Source of the DNA: Prevotella sp.
GTDB lineage: Bacteria; Bacteroidota; Bacteroidia; Bacteroidales; Bacteroidaceae
Direction: 5' to 3'
DNA length: 64,000 nt
Assembly: GCA_016285075.1 (NCBI GenBank)
Contig: JAEEQB010000020.1
Coordinates: 1 to 64,000, forward strand
In this document: positions 47,301 to 54,740 of the stretch, piece by piece
How the letters are laid out: each line of letters opens with the position of its first letter
Position numbering within the stretch: position 1 is the first letter of the stretch
Position numbers and translations under genes: made by a program
Notes under the pieces: model-generated
Database searches by the model: none
What the model was told of the DNA's origin: nothing
What the model saw: the letters and a program-made list of their open reading frames with translations, nothing else

Positions 47301-48324
47301 TGGTCTGGCTCTCGTCAAATCGTTGGCAGAACTTCATGAGGGAAGCATCAGCGTGGAGAGTAAAGAGGGGCAGGGAAGCTGCTTCACTTTTGCCATAGGT
47401 ATAGGCAACACCTATCCGAATGCCTTGCACAAGGAGGACAACAACGCAGATGAAGGGATGAAAGAGAAGCGTGAAGCGACGGCTGCCACAGAAGAAGAAC
47501 CGGTGGAGAACAAAGAAGAGACGCGCCCCCAGCTGCTGGTTGTAGAAGACAACGCCGACATACGCCAATATATCGCCGACACCTTCAGCGAAGACTTCCT
47601 CGTGCTTCAGGCAGAGAACGGAGAGGAGGGTGTGGAAATGGCTGAGGAACACAATCCCGACATCATTGTGAGCGACATCATGATGCCCAGGAAGAACGGC
47701 ATAGAACTCACCCGCCAACTGAAAAGCGACATCCGCACCAGTCATATCCCCATCATCCTACTGACGGCTAAGACCTCCGACGACGACAAGGAGGAAGGCT
47801 ATGACAGCGGCGCTGATTCATACCTGACAAAGCCGTTCACTGCCAAGCTGCTGGCCAGCCGCATCAGGAATCTGCTCACTGCACGGCGACGACTGACGGA
47901 GATGATAGCCAACGGCGACATGCAACACCCTTCGCCCCTGCCAGACTCCAGCCGACAGTTGCCGAAGGAACGCAAAGACACCCCACAACTGAGCCCGCTG
48001 GATCAGGAATTCATTGACAGACTGAATCGGCTGATAGAAGATCATATCATGCAGGTAGACATCGACATGGCCTTTATCACTGACAAAATGGCCATGAGCC
48101 ACAGCACATTTTATAGAAAGGTGAAAGCGCTCACAGGAATGACTGCCACGGAATTTATCCGCAAACGACGGCTGCGCCATTGCTACATGCTGCTGGAAAG
48201 CGGCGACTATCATGTAAACCAGGCGGCCATGATGACAGGCTTCAACCAGATGGCACATTTCCGTGAGACGTTCAAGAAGGAGTTCGGCATCCTGCCATCA
48301 GAAGTGAAGAAGGTGAATCGTTGA
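44344..48324 (+). CDS. Hybrid two-component system sensor/regulator (HTCS)
   Basis: 1326 residues, one-protein signalling system. Order: signal peptide; periplasmic two-component-regulator propellers (about 25-660, repeated xxGxxWVATxxGL blades) and a Y_Y_Y domain (about 670-745); one membrane helix (about 755-775); histidine kinase with phospho-His in NITHELRTPLTL (near 810) and N box NNLLSNAMKYT; receiver with LLVVEDNADIRQY and phospho-Asp in IIVSDIMMPRKNG (near 1110); C-terminal AraC-type DNA-binding domain (about 1225-1326). HTCS proteins sense an oligosaccharide in the periplasm and switch on the adjacent locus. Here the ligand is probably a pectin fragment. Confidence 0.96.
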   Translation: MIKRWMFFTCCMIWSIVTWAQVISYTDHISSADGLSNDFVVSLAIDGQGHVWVATEAGLNRIAGKTCIPITDEPLNGLITALYWHENSNIMLIGSEGGLTVYYGKSGQMRHLNSKDGLLASSVNNIAKAADGGVWLVYGDGQIQHLDCTTLVAKTLKLDQPHGNRCAMDDGRGHLYIGHSQHGMTVVQINDGTSRNYRQQTGDPHSLPGNNVRCIYQDRDGVIWVGTDTGLALFHPERGTFTKVTDGADRFDDNVYDILQRKDGRIWVATDIGGVRIVDQGRYTDAQVSLSSLNTRSLAEDEFGNVWVGNHSAGVDFISDTKQEFHLLDYKTPEGRSPSVSAMAADTEQGFWMANENELVWWQDGAIKGRWSSQNVIRRKYSFPRCMMVDHQGGVWIGVDDQGVYRFDKHGKRFSHIPVSPEGSDIHCFAEDSEGRIWIGGEFGVYLYRNGKAELQDDVSQTIHAPATCIVETAPQQLFVATLGDGIYSIDLQHHQCRHLSTDEGLPSSKINHTIGDGRGGVWLATNNGLVWVEDPVHLTGISVYGKEHGLEDCHIQSLQQDANGRIWMSTYSGISYFVKSTGRCYNYSHHDTRLSGGFANGGVTMDVDGTIYLGSAGGVCCFNPQQMGNGSRLSEIQITACEAYNPVGSNTEIQQLVPDEQGRVTTTYRQNTIRLTFAMRNFAQNSVVDYSYMMKGMDGKWYDIGNDHDVVFRGLRPGEYTFILRAKLRNQDWEQANDTRLTIVITPPFWRTWWAYMVYAFLVVAVIGYAVRSYKRKLTLRNALELERRESQQKQDMNEERLRFFTNITHELRTPLTLILGPIDDLMEDRELTQQSRRRVALIQKSAERLRDLINEILEFRKTETQNRRLTVARGDIGQFVRETCLNYKELNRNPKVQFVCRIADGLPIIWFDSEIITTVLNNLLSNAMKYTDEGSITTTVEAIGSTLRIAVADTGHGIAPEALPHVFERYYQAKGSHQASGTGIGLALVKSLAELHEGSISVESKEGQGSCFTFAIGIGNTYPNALHKEDNNADEGMKEKREATAATEEEPVENKEETRPQLLVVEDNADIRQYIADTFSEDFLVLQAENGEEGVEMAEEHNPDIIVSDIMMPRKNGIELTRQLKSDIRTSHIPIILLTAKTSDDDKEEGYDSGADSYLTKPFTAKLLASRIRNLLTARRRLTEMIANGDMQHPSPLPDSSRQLPKERKDTPQLSPLDQEFIDRLNRLIEDHIMQVDIDMAFITDKMAMSHSTFYRKVKALTGMTATEFIRKRRLRHCYMLLESGDYHVNQAAMMTGFNQMAHFRETFKKEFGILPSEVKKVNR

Positions 48325-48342
48325 ATATTGAATAATTAGTAT

Positions 48343-48360
48343 TGAAGACTGAAGACTGAA
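48343..48360 (+). repeat. Short 7-bp repeat ahead of the GH28 gene
   Basis: Two and a half copies of GAAGACT directly before the GH28 start codon, another member of the 7-bp repeat class seen in this window. Confidence 0.7.
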
Positions 48361-48361
48361 G

Positions 48362-49843
48362 ATGAGACGCCTGTTAACTATATTATCGTTTATCATTGGC
48401 CATTTGTCACTCGTCCATGCAGCAGCGACCTACATGGTGAAGGATTTCGGAGCTGTCGGCGATGGTCGGCATATCGACTCCCCTGCCATCAATGCCGCCA
48501 TCGAGCACGCTGACAAAGAAGGAGGAGCAACGGTGGTGCTCACTGAAGGCACCTATCTATGCTACTCCATTCATCTGAGGAGCAACATCACCCTGCGGCT
48601 GGAAAAAGGGGCAGTCATCAAAGCTGCTCCCGTTACGGATACACGCTCGGACTTGTCTGCTTTCCAGGGTAAGAACGGCTACGACGAGGCTGAGCCCAAC
48701 GACTCCCACTACCAGGACTTCGGCCACAGCCATTGGCACAACTCGCTGCTATGGGGAGAGAATCTTCACCACGTCACGATAGAAGGCGAAGGGCTGATTG
48801 ATGGTACGGATGTGCTGCAGCGAGGCGGACCGCGAAAGGGATATGACGGTCGGACGATAGCCAATAAAGCACTGGCCTTGCGCGACTGTAGGCATGTAAC
48901 TATCCGCGGACTGAGTTTCTTGCGCTGCGGACATTTCGCCCTCCTGCTCACAGGTGTCGACGATCTGCTGATAGAAGGGGTGGACTGCGACACCAACCGC
49001 GACGGCTTCGACATAGACTGCTGCGAACGGGTCGTTGTGAGGAATTGCCGTGTGAACACCGTCAACGACGATGCCATTGTACTGAAGTGCTCTTACGCCT
49101 TGGGACGTCCAAAGCCAACAGAACACGTTCTCATAGAGGATTGTGAGGTCAGCGGATTCGATGTGGGCACCATGCTCAACGGCACACGGACCACGCTTAC
49201 AGAAAAGGCCCCAGACGGCGACGGGCCAACAGGTCGCATCAAACTAGGTACAGAGTCTAACGGCGGATTCCGCCATATCACCATTCGTCGCTGCAAGTTC
49301 ACCCATTGCCGTGGACTGGCACTTGAAACAGTGGACGGGGCTGAGATGAGGGACATACGAGTCAGCGACCTCACAATGATTGACATTTGCAACTCGCCCA
49401 TCTATATACGGTTAGGAAACCGCATGCGAGCCCCAGAAAGGTTCCATCATTCTAAAGTCAGTGGAATTCGAATCAACAATGTCCATGTTACCAATGCCGA
49501 CAGCCGATATGCATGTCTGATTGCTGGAGTGGAAAACCATCCCGTCCGCAAGGTTCGTATTAAAAACCTCTCTGTCCAGTTCCGTGGTGGACTTACCCTA
49601 AAAGATGTGGAAGAACAGCGAGGCTGTAACCCTTTCTTCATACCTGAGGCTCGCAAGTCAGGTCAGCTGGGCGAAGCCAATTACCCAGAACCCTCTGCAC
49701 ATGGCATTCAGCCTGCCTGGGGCTTCTCTATCAGCTACGCAGAGAATATCCGATTGAAGAACGTTCATTTGGAAACAATCCATCCCGATGAGCGTCCTGT
49801 CTTCTATTTCAACAACACCAAAAACATCAGGAACTCTCGCTGA
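48362..49843 (+). CDS. GH28 polygalacturonase
   Basis: 493 residues. The signal peptide (core LTILSFIIGHLSLVHA) is followed by a right-handed beta-helix opening VKDFGAVGDG. GH28 catalytic motifs are visible: NRDGFDID (near 213-220, with Asp) and NDDAIVLK (near 236), then RIKLGTESNGG. It hydrolyses alpha-1,4-galacturonic linkages, probably as an exo-enzyme given the extended N-terminal region. It is the last gene of the pectin locus. The hydrophobic core of its signal peptide shares the LSFII.HLS pattern with the signal peptide of the EEP protein next door. Confidence 0.92.
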   Translation: MRRLLTILSFIIGHLSLVHAAATYMVKDFGAVGDGRHIDSPAINAAIEHADKEGGATVVLTEGTYLCYSIHLRSNITLRLEKGAVIKAAPVTDTRSDLSAFQGKNGYDEAEPNDSHYQDFGHSHWHNSLLWGENLHHVTIEGEGLIDGTDVLQRGGPRKGYDGRTIANKALALRDCRHVTIRGLSFLRCGHFALLLTGVDDLLIEGVDCDTNRDGFDIDCCERVVVRNCRVNTVNDDAIVLKCSYALGRPKPTEHVLIEDCEVSGFDVGTMLNGTRTTLTEKAPDGDGPTGRIKLGTESNGGFRHITIRRCKFTHCRGLALETVDGAEMRDIRVSDLTMIDICNSPIYIRLGNRMRAPERFHHSKVSGIRINNVHVTNADSRYACLIAGVENHPVRKVRIKNLSVQFRGGLTLKDVEEQRGCNPFFIPEARKSGQLGEANYPEPSAHGIQPAWGFSISYAENIRLKNVHLETIHPDERPVFYFNNTKNIRNSR

Positions 49844-49852
49844 CTGACCATA

Positions 49853-50854
49853 TTACCAGTGGAAACGGACAACGAGTGGTAAATGGTCGGAATAACCAGG
49901 CTGGTAACGCAATCCATTGTAAGTTCGGCGTGGACGGAATCCGCCATAGACGGGATCGTCCTCGAGGAGGAAGAGAGGGGAATGTATATATGCGGTGTCA
50001 ACTTGAAGTGCTAGTGAGGGTGAACAAAGTACATGGTCAATGCTTTGCCAGTCACCACGATAGCGATAGGTACCGTGGACATTGTTCAGGCCACGGGCAT
50101 CACGGGTAACACTGTTCATACGGTGATCTGAAAGGCAACGCAGTATAGGTGAATCATCATAGTCGTTGAAGTCGCCTGCTACTGCTACAAGTGCCTTGGG
50201 AGACTGCATGAAAAGGGAATCCAAGGTCTGGCTTAGACGTTTGGCTACAGCCATGCGAAATGGACGGCTGTGCTTCTCCCCACCATAACGGCTAGGGGCA
50301 TGAACAACAAAGACATGTAGGGTGTCGCCCGTACTGATACGCCCGCTGACATAGAGAATATCGCGGGTGGGACGCATACCCTCTACAGGAGTCACACGGA
50401 GTGACTGCCACTGCACAGGTGAGAAAGAAAACGGACTGTAGACAAGGGCAACGTCAATGCCACGAAGGTCAGGCGAAGAAGTCATAAGGTACTCATAGCC
50501 TGCATTCCGAAGCAGGGAACGACGTGTCAGATATGTAAGTGCGCTATCGTTCTCAACCTCGCAGAGGGCCACCAAGTCAGGTATACCATCATCACGACAA
50601 GACAGGATTTCCTGTGCTATGTTGTCCAGCTTACGCCAATAGCGTTTGCGTGTCCAGTGCCGTGTGGCGTCTGGGAGGTATTCCTGATCCTGCTTCAACG
50701 AGTCGTGGCTCACATCGAAGAGGTTCTCGCAATTTAGTTCTACCAGCGTGAACTGCTCCTGCGCCCCTACGGGGCTAAATGATAAATGATAAATGATAAA
50801 TGATAAACCTATCAGCCACCATTTTCCCTTGGTTTCTTTGATCCTATTTCTCAT
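49853..50854 (-). CDS. Secreted endonuclease/exonuclease/phosphatase-family protein
   Basis: 333 residues. EEP-fold motifs: VELNCENLFD, LVALCEVEND (metal Glu), GDFNDYDDSP and GYSDHLPLV with the catalytic Asp/His. The start at 50854 (MRNRIKETKGKWW) gives a basic n-region and a hydrophobic core LSFIIYHLSFSPVGA. That core is encoded by a 7-bp tandem repeat (50775-50807). A further in-frame ATG at 50878 lies inside the second repeat array. Substrate (nucleic acid, phospholipid or sugar phosphate) cannot be told. It is the last gene of a five-gene minus-strand operon. Confidence 0.82.
   Translation of the reverse strand: MRNRIKETKGKWWLIGLSFIIYHLSFSPVGAQEQFTLVELNCENLFDVSHDSLKQDQEYLPDATRHWTRKRYWRKLDNIAQEILSCRDDGIPDLVALCEVENDSALTYLTRRSLLRNAGYEYLMTSSPDLRGIDVALVYSPFSFSPVQWQSLRVTPVEGMRPTRDILYVSGRISTGDTLHVFVVHAPSRYGGEKHSRPFRMAVAKRLSQTLDSLFMQSPKALVAVAGDFNDYDDSPILRCLSDHRMNSVTRDARGLNNVHGTYRYRGDWQSIDHVLCSPSLALQVDTAYIHSPLFLLEDDPVYGGFRPRRTYNGLRYQPGYSDHLPLVVRFHW
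50775..50807 (+). repeat. 7-bp tandem repeat array in the EEP signal-peptide region
   Basis: Four copies of AAATGAT (50777-50804) with flanking CT and AAA. On the coding (minus) strand it encodes the hydrophobic core of the signal peptide. It is an inverted copy, with one mismatch, of the array at 50862-50896. Confidence 0.9.
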
Positions 50855-50861
50855 GGCGCAG

Positions 50862-50896
50862 CATTTATCATTTATCATTTGTCATTTATCATTTAG
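50862..50896 (+). repeat. 7-bp tandem repeat array across the nhaC stop and EEP start
   Basis: Nearly five copies of CATTTAT/TCATTTA with one variant. On the minus strand it contains the nhaC stop codon (50895-50893) and candidate start codons of the EEP gene. With the array at 50775-50807 it can form a stem of about 33 bp around a loop that holds the EEP start at 50854. Confidence 0.9.
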
Positions 50897-52299
50897 CGCG
50901 AAGCGCGCCTGATTTTCCAGCCAATGGACGCGATGAAGATGCTCATGAGTGGTGAAAGATAATTGAAGAAGCAATATGGCAGATAGGTAAGCGTAGAGAC
51001 ACCCAGGACGGTGCTTTGGGTGAGTCCGCAGGTGTTCCAGGGAACAAGTACCGAGGTGACCGTTGCACCATCCTCGCACGAACGACTGAGCAGACGCGAT
51101 TCACAACCATGTTGACGGTAGGCTTCACGGAACATCTGGCTAGAGAGCATGATGGACAGGTATTGGTCAGCCAGGGCAATGTTGCAGAAAATGGCTGTGC
51201 CCACCGTGGAAGCAACAAGCGACACCGTACCATGCACCAGACGAAGCACCTGCCGCATGAGGTCCTGCAGCTGACCTGTTGCCGTGAGTGTGCCGCCGAA
51301 GGTCTGTGCACAGATGATAAGCCAGATGGTGGGCATCATACCACCCATGCCGCTGGTGTGTACCAGTTCATTGAGCATAGGAACTCCTGTATCAATATTG
51401 GTGCTATCATAACACACCTTCATCATGCCTTTATAGGATGCCAGCAGTCCACTACCCGACTCACCTGAGATGGTATGGACCAACACAGGCTGAACCACCA
51501 GTCCTACAACCACTGCCAGCAGAATGGCAAGGAACAACACCACCATGGACGGCCAACGCCGGGCTATCATCACACCCGTCAGCACAGGAACTACTAACAA
51601 CCAGGGGGTGATGACAAATGTGTTCTGAAGCCCGTCCATGAATGCTGCAACGTTACCATGACCCGACACGTTCATGGTGAATCCTGCTATCAGGAACACT
51701 GTCAGTGAAATACAGAACGTGGGCACAGTTGTAAAAAGCATATAGCGGATATGGGTGAACAGTGGGGTTCCCGATACGCTGGAAGCCAGCACCGTGGTAT
51801 CGGAAAGTGGGGAAAGCTTGTCACCAAAGTAGGCTCCAGTAATGATGGAACCGGCTATCCATCCGTCGTCAAAGCCATGAGCTTTACCAATGCCCATCAG
51901 CGCTAGTCCGATGGTGGCTACGGTGGTCCATGAGGAACCAATCATCAGACTGACCAATGCACAGAGCAGGCTGCTGCTCACCAAGAACACTTCAGGGCGT
52001 ATGATCTGCATGCCGTAGTATATCATTGTAGGCACGATGCCTGAAACCATCCACGTGCCGCCAATGGCTCCGATGAGAAGCAGGATGATGATGGCAGGAG
52101 TACAACTGGCCACCTTGGCCGTTATCTCACGTTCAAGGTTCTCCCACGACAAACGCTTGGAGAAATGGCCGATGAGCACACTGACTGCCGATGCCACCAG
52201 CAGAGAAACCTGGGATGCACCATCCAATGTTGCGCTGCCGAAAACGGCAACGCAACATGTAATGAGGAGAATCAGTACCAGGAATGGGACAAATGTCAT
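50893..52299 (-). CDS. nhaC: Na+/H+ antiporter, NhaC family
   Basis: 468 residues with about 11-12 hydrophobic segments. NhaC-type features include GSSWTTVATIGLALMGIG and GAYFGDKLSPLSDTTVLASS, the conserved ion-binding region. It exports Na+ in exchange for protons at the inner membrane. It follows the peptide transporter by 29 bases in a single operon. Its stop codon lies inside a 7-bp repeat array. Confidence 0.9.
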   Translation of the reverse strand: MTFVPFLVLILLITCCVAVFGSATLDGASQVSLLVASAVSVLIGHFSKRLSWENLEREITAKVASCTPAIIILLLIGAIGGTWMVSGIVPTMIYYGMQIIRPEVFLVSSSLLCALVSLMIGSSWTTVATIGLALMGIGKAHGFDDGWIAGSIITGAYFGDKLSPLSDTTVLASSVSGTPLFTHIRYMLFTTVPTFCISLTVFLIAGFTMNVSGHGNVAAFMDGLQNTFVITPWLLVVPVLTGVMIARRWPSMVVLFLAILLAVVVGLVVQPVLVHTISGESGSGLLASYKGMMKVCYDSTNIDTGVPMLNELVHTSGMGGMMPTIWLIICAQTFGGTLTATGQLQDLMRQVLRLVHGTVSLVASTVGTAIFCNIALADQYLSIMLSSQMFREAYRQHGCESRLLSRSCEDGATVTSVLVPWNTCGLTQSTVLGVSTLTYLPYCFFNYLSPLMSIFIASIGWKIRRASR

Positions 52300-52328
52300 A
52301 GCCCCTGACTATCAACCATGAACAGTAA

Positions 52329-53855
52329 TCAGCAAACTTTCTCCAGACGCTTCATGACTGAGAACATGAAGGCTGCCGAAAGCAGGCACAGTACAATGAA
52401 CACGCTCCATACCAGCCAGAGCGGCAGGCCTCCCCACAGATAGGCACTTACGCTGACAAGCTTGTTACCTAAAGCGGTAGAAACAAACCAACCACCCATG
52501 CAGGCTCCTTTATATTTGGGAGGTGCTACCTTCGAGACGAACGAGATACCCATCGGCGAGAGCAGCAGCTCGGCAAAGGTCAGGATAAGGTAAGTGCCTA
52601 TCAACAGATTGGGCGACACATCGGCCACGTGGACGGCTACAGGATTGCCGTCGGGACCAGGCTCGGTCTGTGGCAGGGGAAGACCGAACGAGAAGAAAGC
52701 CATGAGGCAGAAAGCAGCACCGGCCACAAGCATGCCATAGGCTATCTTACGTGGAGCGGATGGTTCCTTGCCTTTCGATGCCAGCCAGCCGAACAATGCC
52801 AGCGAAACAGGAGTCAGAGCAACCACATAGAAGGGATTGAACTGCTGGAAGATGGGAGCACTAACCTTGATGATGTCCTCCTGAACAGAATAACTGAAGA
52901 TGAGGAAAGCCACGGCTAATAAGATGATGAGCGCCGAAATGCCCTTCGTCTTTGCACTCTTGCCCTGATACAGTGAGAAACCAGCATAGACAATGAAGAT
53001 GACGGCTACCAGGTTCCACACGTTGAAAGCCATTCCTTGCACGCCAGTGGCACTTTGCGCAGTGAACTCATCGGCAAAGTAGGTCAGCGACAGACCATTC
53101 TGATGGAATGCCATCCAGAAGAAGATAACCACGGCAAAGACAAGTCCCAATGCAATGAGGCGCTCCTTGGTCTGCTCGGGGGTGAGGTCATCGACAACGG
53201 TTGCAGCATCACCCTTCTTCTTACTGCCCTCAACATGACGGAACGTTGAACGAGAGAGGTAGTAGATGGCGATGGACAGGATCAAGGAAGCGCAGGCAAC
53301 GGCAAAAGCAAAATGATAGCTGTCGTTGACACTGACGCCCAGGCTCTGCTGAGCCCACTCCATAATCTTCACTGCCACAGTCGGGGCAAAGAGAGCGCCG
53401 ATGTTGATGGCCATGTAGAAAATGGAGAATCCCGAGTCGCGCTTGTCGGCATATTTGGGATCGTTGTATAGATCACCGACCATGACTTGCAGGTTGCCTT
53501 TGAACATACCTGTGCCGAAGCCGATGAACAACAGCGCAGCTAACATGACTACGAGGGCAAACGTGTCGCCACCAAGGGGTACGGAAAGAAGTACATAGCC
53601 AGCAAACATGATCATTATGCCCCATGTGACCATCTTTCCAAAGCCGAACTTGTCGGCCATCCAACCGCCTACTAAGGGGAAGAAATAGACGAGCATGAGG
53701 AAATCGCTGTAGATTTCACCAGCCCATCCGGCATCCAAGCCATAGTTAGCTCTTAGAAACAATGCGAAGACGGCCAACATGGTATAGTAGCCGAATCGCT
53801 CACCAGTGTTGGCAAGTGCCAACGCGTAAAGTCCTTTAGGTTGTCCTTCGAACAT
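52329..53855 (-). CDS. POT/PTR-family proton-dependent oligopeptide transporter
   Basis: 508 residues, 12-14 membrane helices. The N-terminal GERFGYYTMLAVFALFL is the ExxERFxYY motif of POT transporters, which couples protons to peptide uptake, followed by the MADKFGFGK loop and FKGNLQVMVGDLY. It imports di- and tripeptides. Neighbours in the operon are an outer-membrane barrel protein upstream and NhaC downstream. Confidence 0.9.
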   Translation of the reverse strand: MFEGQPKGLYALALANTGERFGYYTMLAVFALFLRANYGLDAGWAGEIYSDFLMLVYFFPLVGGWMADKFGFGKMVTWGIMIMFAGYVLLSVPLGGDTFALVVMLAALLFIGFGTGMFKGNLQVMVGDLYNDPKYADKRDSGFSIFYMAINIGALFAPTVAVKIMEWAQQSLGVSVNDSYHFAFAVACASLILSIAIYYLSRSTFRHVEGSKKKGDAATVVDDLTPEQTKERLIALGLVFAVVIFFWMAFHQNGLSLTYFADEFTAQSATGVQGMAFNVWNLVAVIFIVYAGFSLYQGKSAKTKGISALIILLAVAFLIFSYSVQEDIIKVSAPIFQQFNPFYVVALTPVSLALFGWLASKGKEPSAPRKIAYGMLVAGAAFCLMAFFSFGLPLPQTEPGPDGNPVAVHVADVSPNLLIGTYLILTFAELLLSPMGISFVSKVAPPKYKGACMGGWFVSTALGNKLVSVSAYLWGGLPLWLVWSVFIVLCLLSAAFMFSVMKRLEKVC

Positions 53856-53885
53856 AATTCTTTAGTTTTTAGATGTTATAAGTTA

Positions 53886-54707
53886 TTATTTGATTTGGTC
53901 GTTCATTGTACGTGTAATATCAAAGAGGTAACTCAGCTTGATGACGATATTCTGGAAATTGGATGTAGAGAAGTAGTCACGCTTGGAGTTGCCATAGATG
54001 TTGCCAAGGGCGTAATAATAGCGGCCATCGAGAAGGATATGGCCTAACTTGCGATGCGAGAACTCCAGGCCAATGCCGCCAGAGATACCGTAATCGAACT
54101 TGTTCTCCACAGGCATATGATACATATTGGAATAGGTGTGATCCTCGGTAGATGGTCCAGACACCCTCGATGAACGGTAATAGGAGTTGGGATGGTCAAG
54201 GTCGAAGTTGTACTTGGCCTTCTCGTTGAGGTACAGACCTATCTGGGGACCTACCTGGAAGAAGAACTGGAAACCTCTCCGTTCCCTTCCCCATCCCATT
54301 CGCGCATAGACGGGAATCTGGATGTAGTTCACACGCCGCTCATAGGCTTCGTGGGTACCGTCAATGCTTTTGTCTGTAACGGGATCAAGAATGGGCACCG
54401 GTTCATCGAGACTGTTCAGGATACGTTCCCTCCAGCCCAACTGTGCATAGTTGACCTCACCCACAAGGGCACAAATGCTATTGAAGTATTTCTCGCAGGT
54501 ATAGCGTGCGGAGATACCAGCCGTCAGGCCTGGCATCTGATCCTGAGGAACCTTGTGAAGGAAGCTGACGCTACTCATCACATAGCCACCATTCACACCT
54601 ACGGCAAAGTCACTGCGGTGCTGTCCTATCTGAGCCGTAGCGGTGAGCAGCGAGCAATAGGCAACGATAAGTACCGCAACAATCCTCTTCATCCGTCTTG
54701 GATTCAT
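53886..54707 (-). CDS. Outer-membrane beta-barrel protein, PorT-like
   Basis: 273 residues. A signal peptide (MNPRRMKRIVAVLIVAYCSL, cleavage near TATAQ) precedes strands of a Bacteroidota outer-membrane beta-barrel domain (DFAVGVNGGYVMSS, ALVGEVNYAQLGW, VNYIQIPVYARMGWG, FFFQVGPQIGLYLN, GISGGIGLEFS). The start at 54707 follows AAAAAAGGT; the ATG 5 residues later is possible. It lies 33 bases after the periplasmic-binding-like gene and 30 before the peptide transporter, so an envelope transport role is plausible but unproven. Confidence 0.78.
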   Translation of the reverse strand: MNPRRMKRIVAVLIVAYCSLLTATAQIGQHRSDFAVGVNGGYVMSSVSFLHKVPQDQMPGLTAGISARYTCEKYFNSICALVGEVNYAQLGWRERILNSLDEPVPILDPVTDKSIDGTHEAYERRVNYIQIPVYARMGWGRERRGFQFFFQVGPQIGLYLNEKAKYNFDLDHPNSYYRSSRVSGPSTEDHTYSNMYHMPVENKFDYGISGGIGLEFSHRKLGHILLDGRYYYALGNIYGNSKRDYFSTSNFQNIVIKLSYLFDITRTMNDQIK

Positions 54708-54740
54708 ACCTTTTTTATATATAAGGGTCATCTTGGGTGT

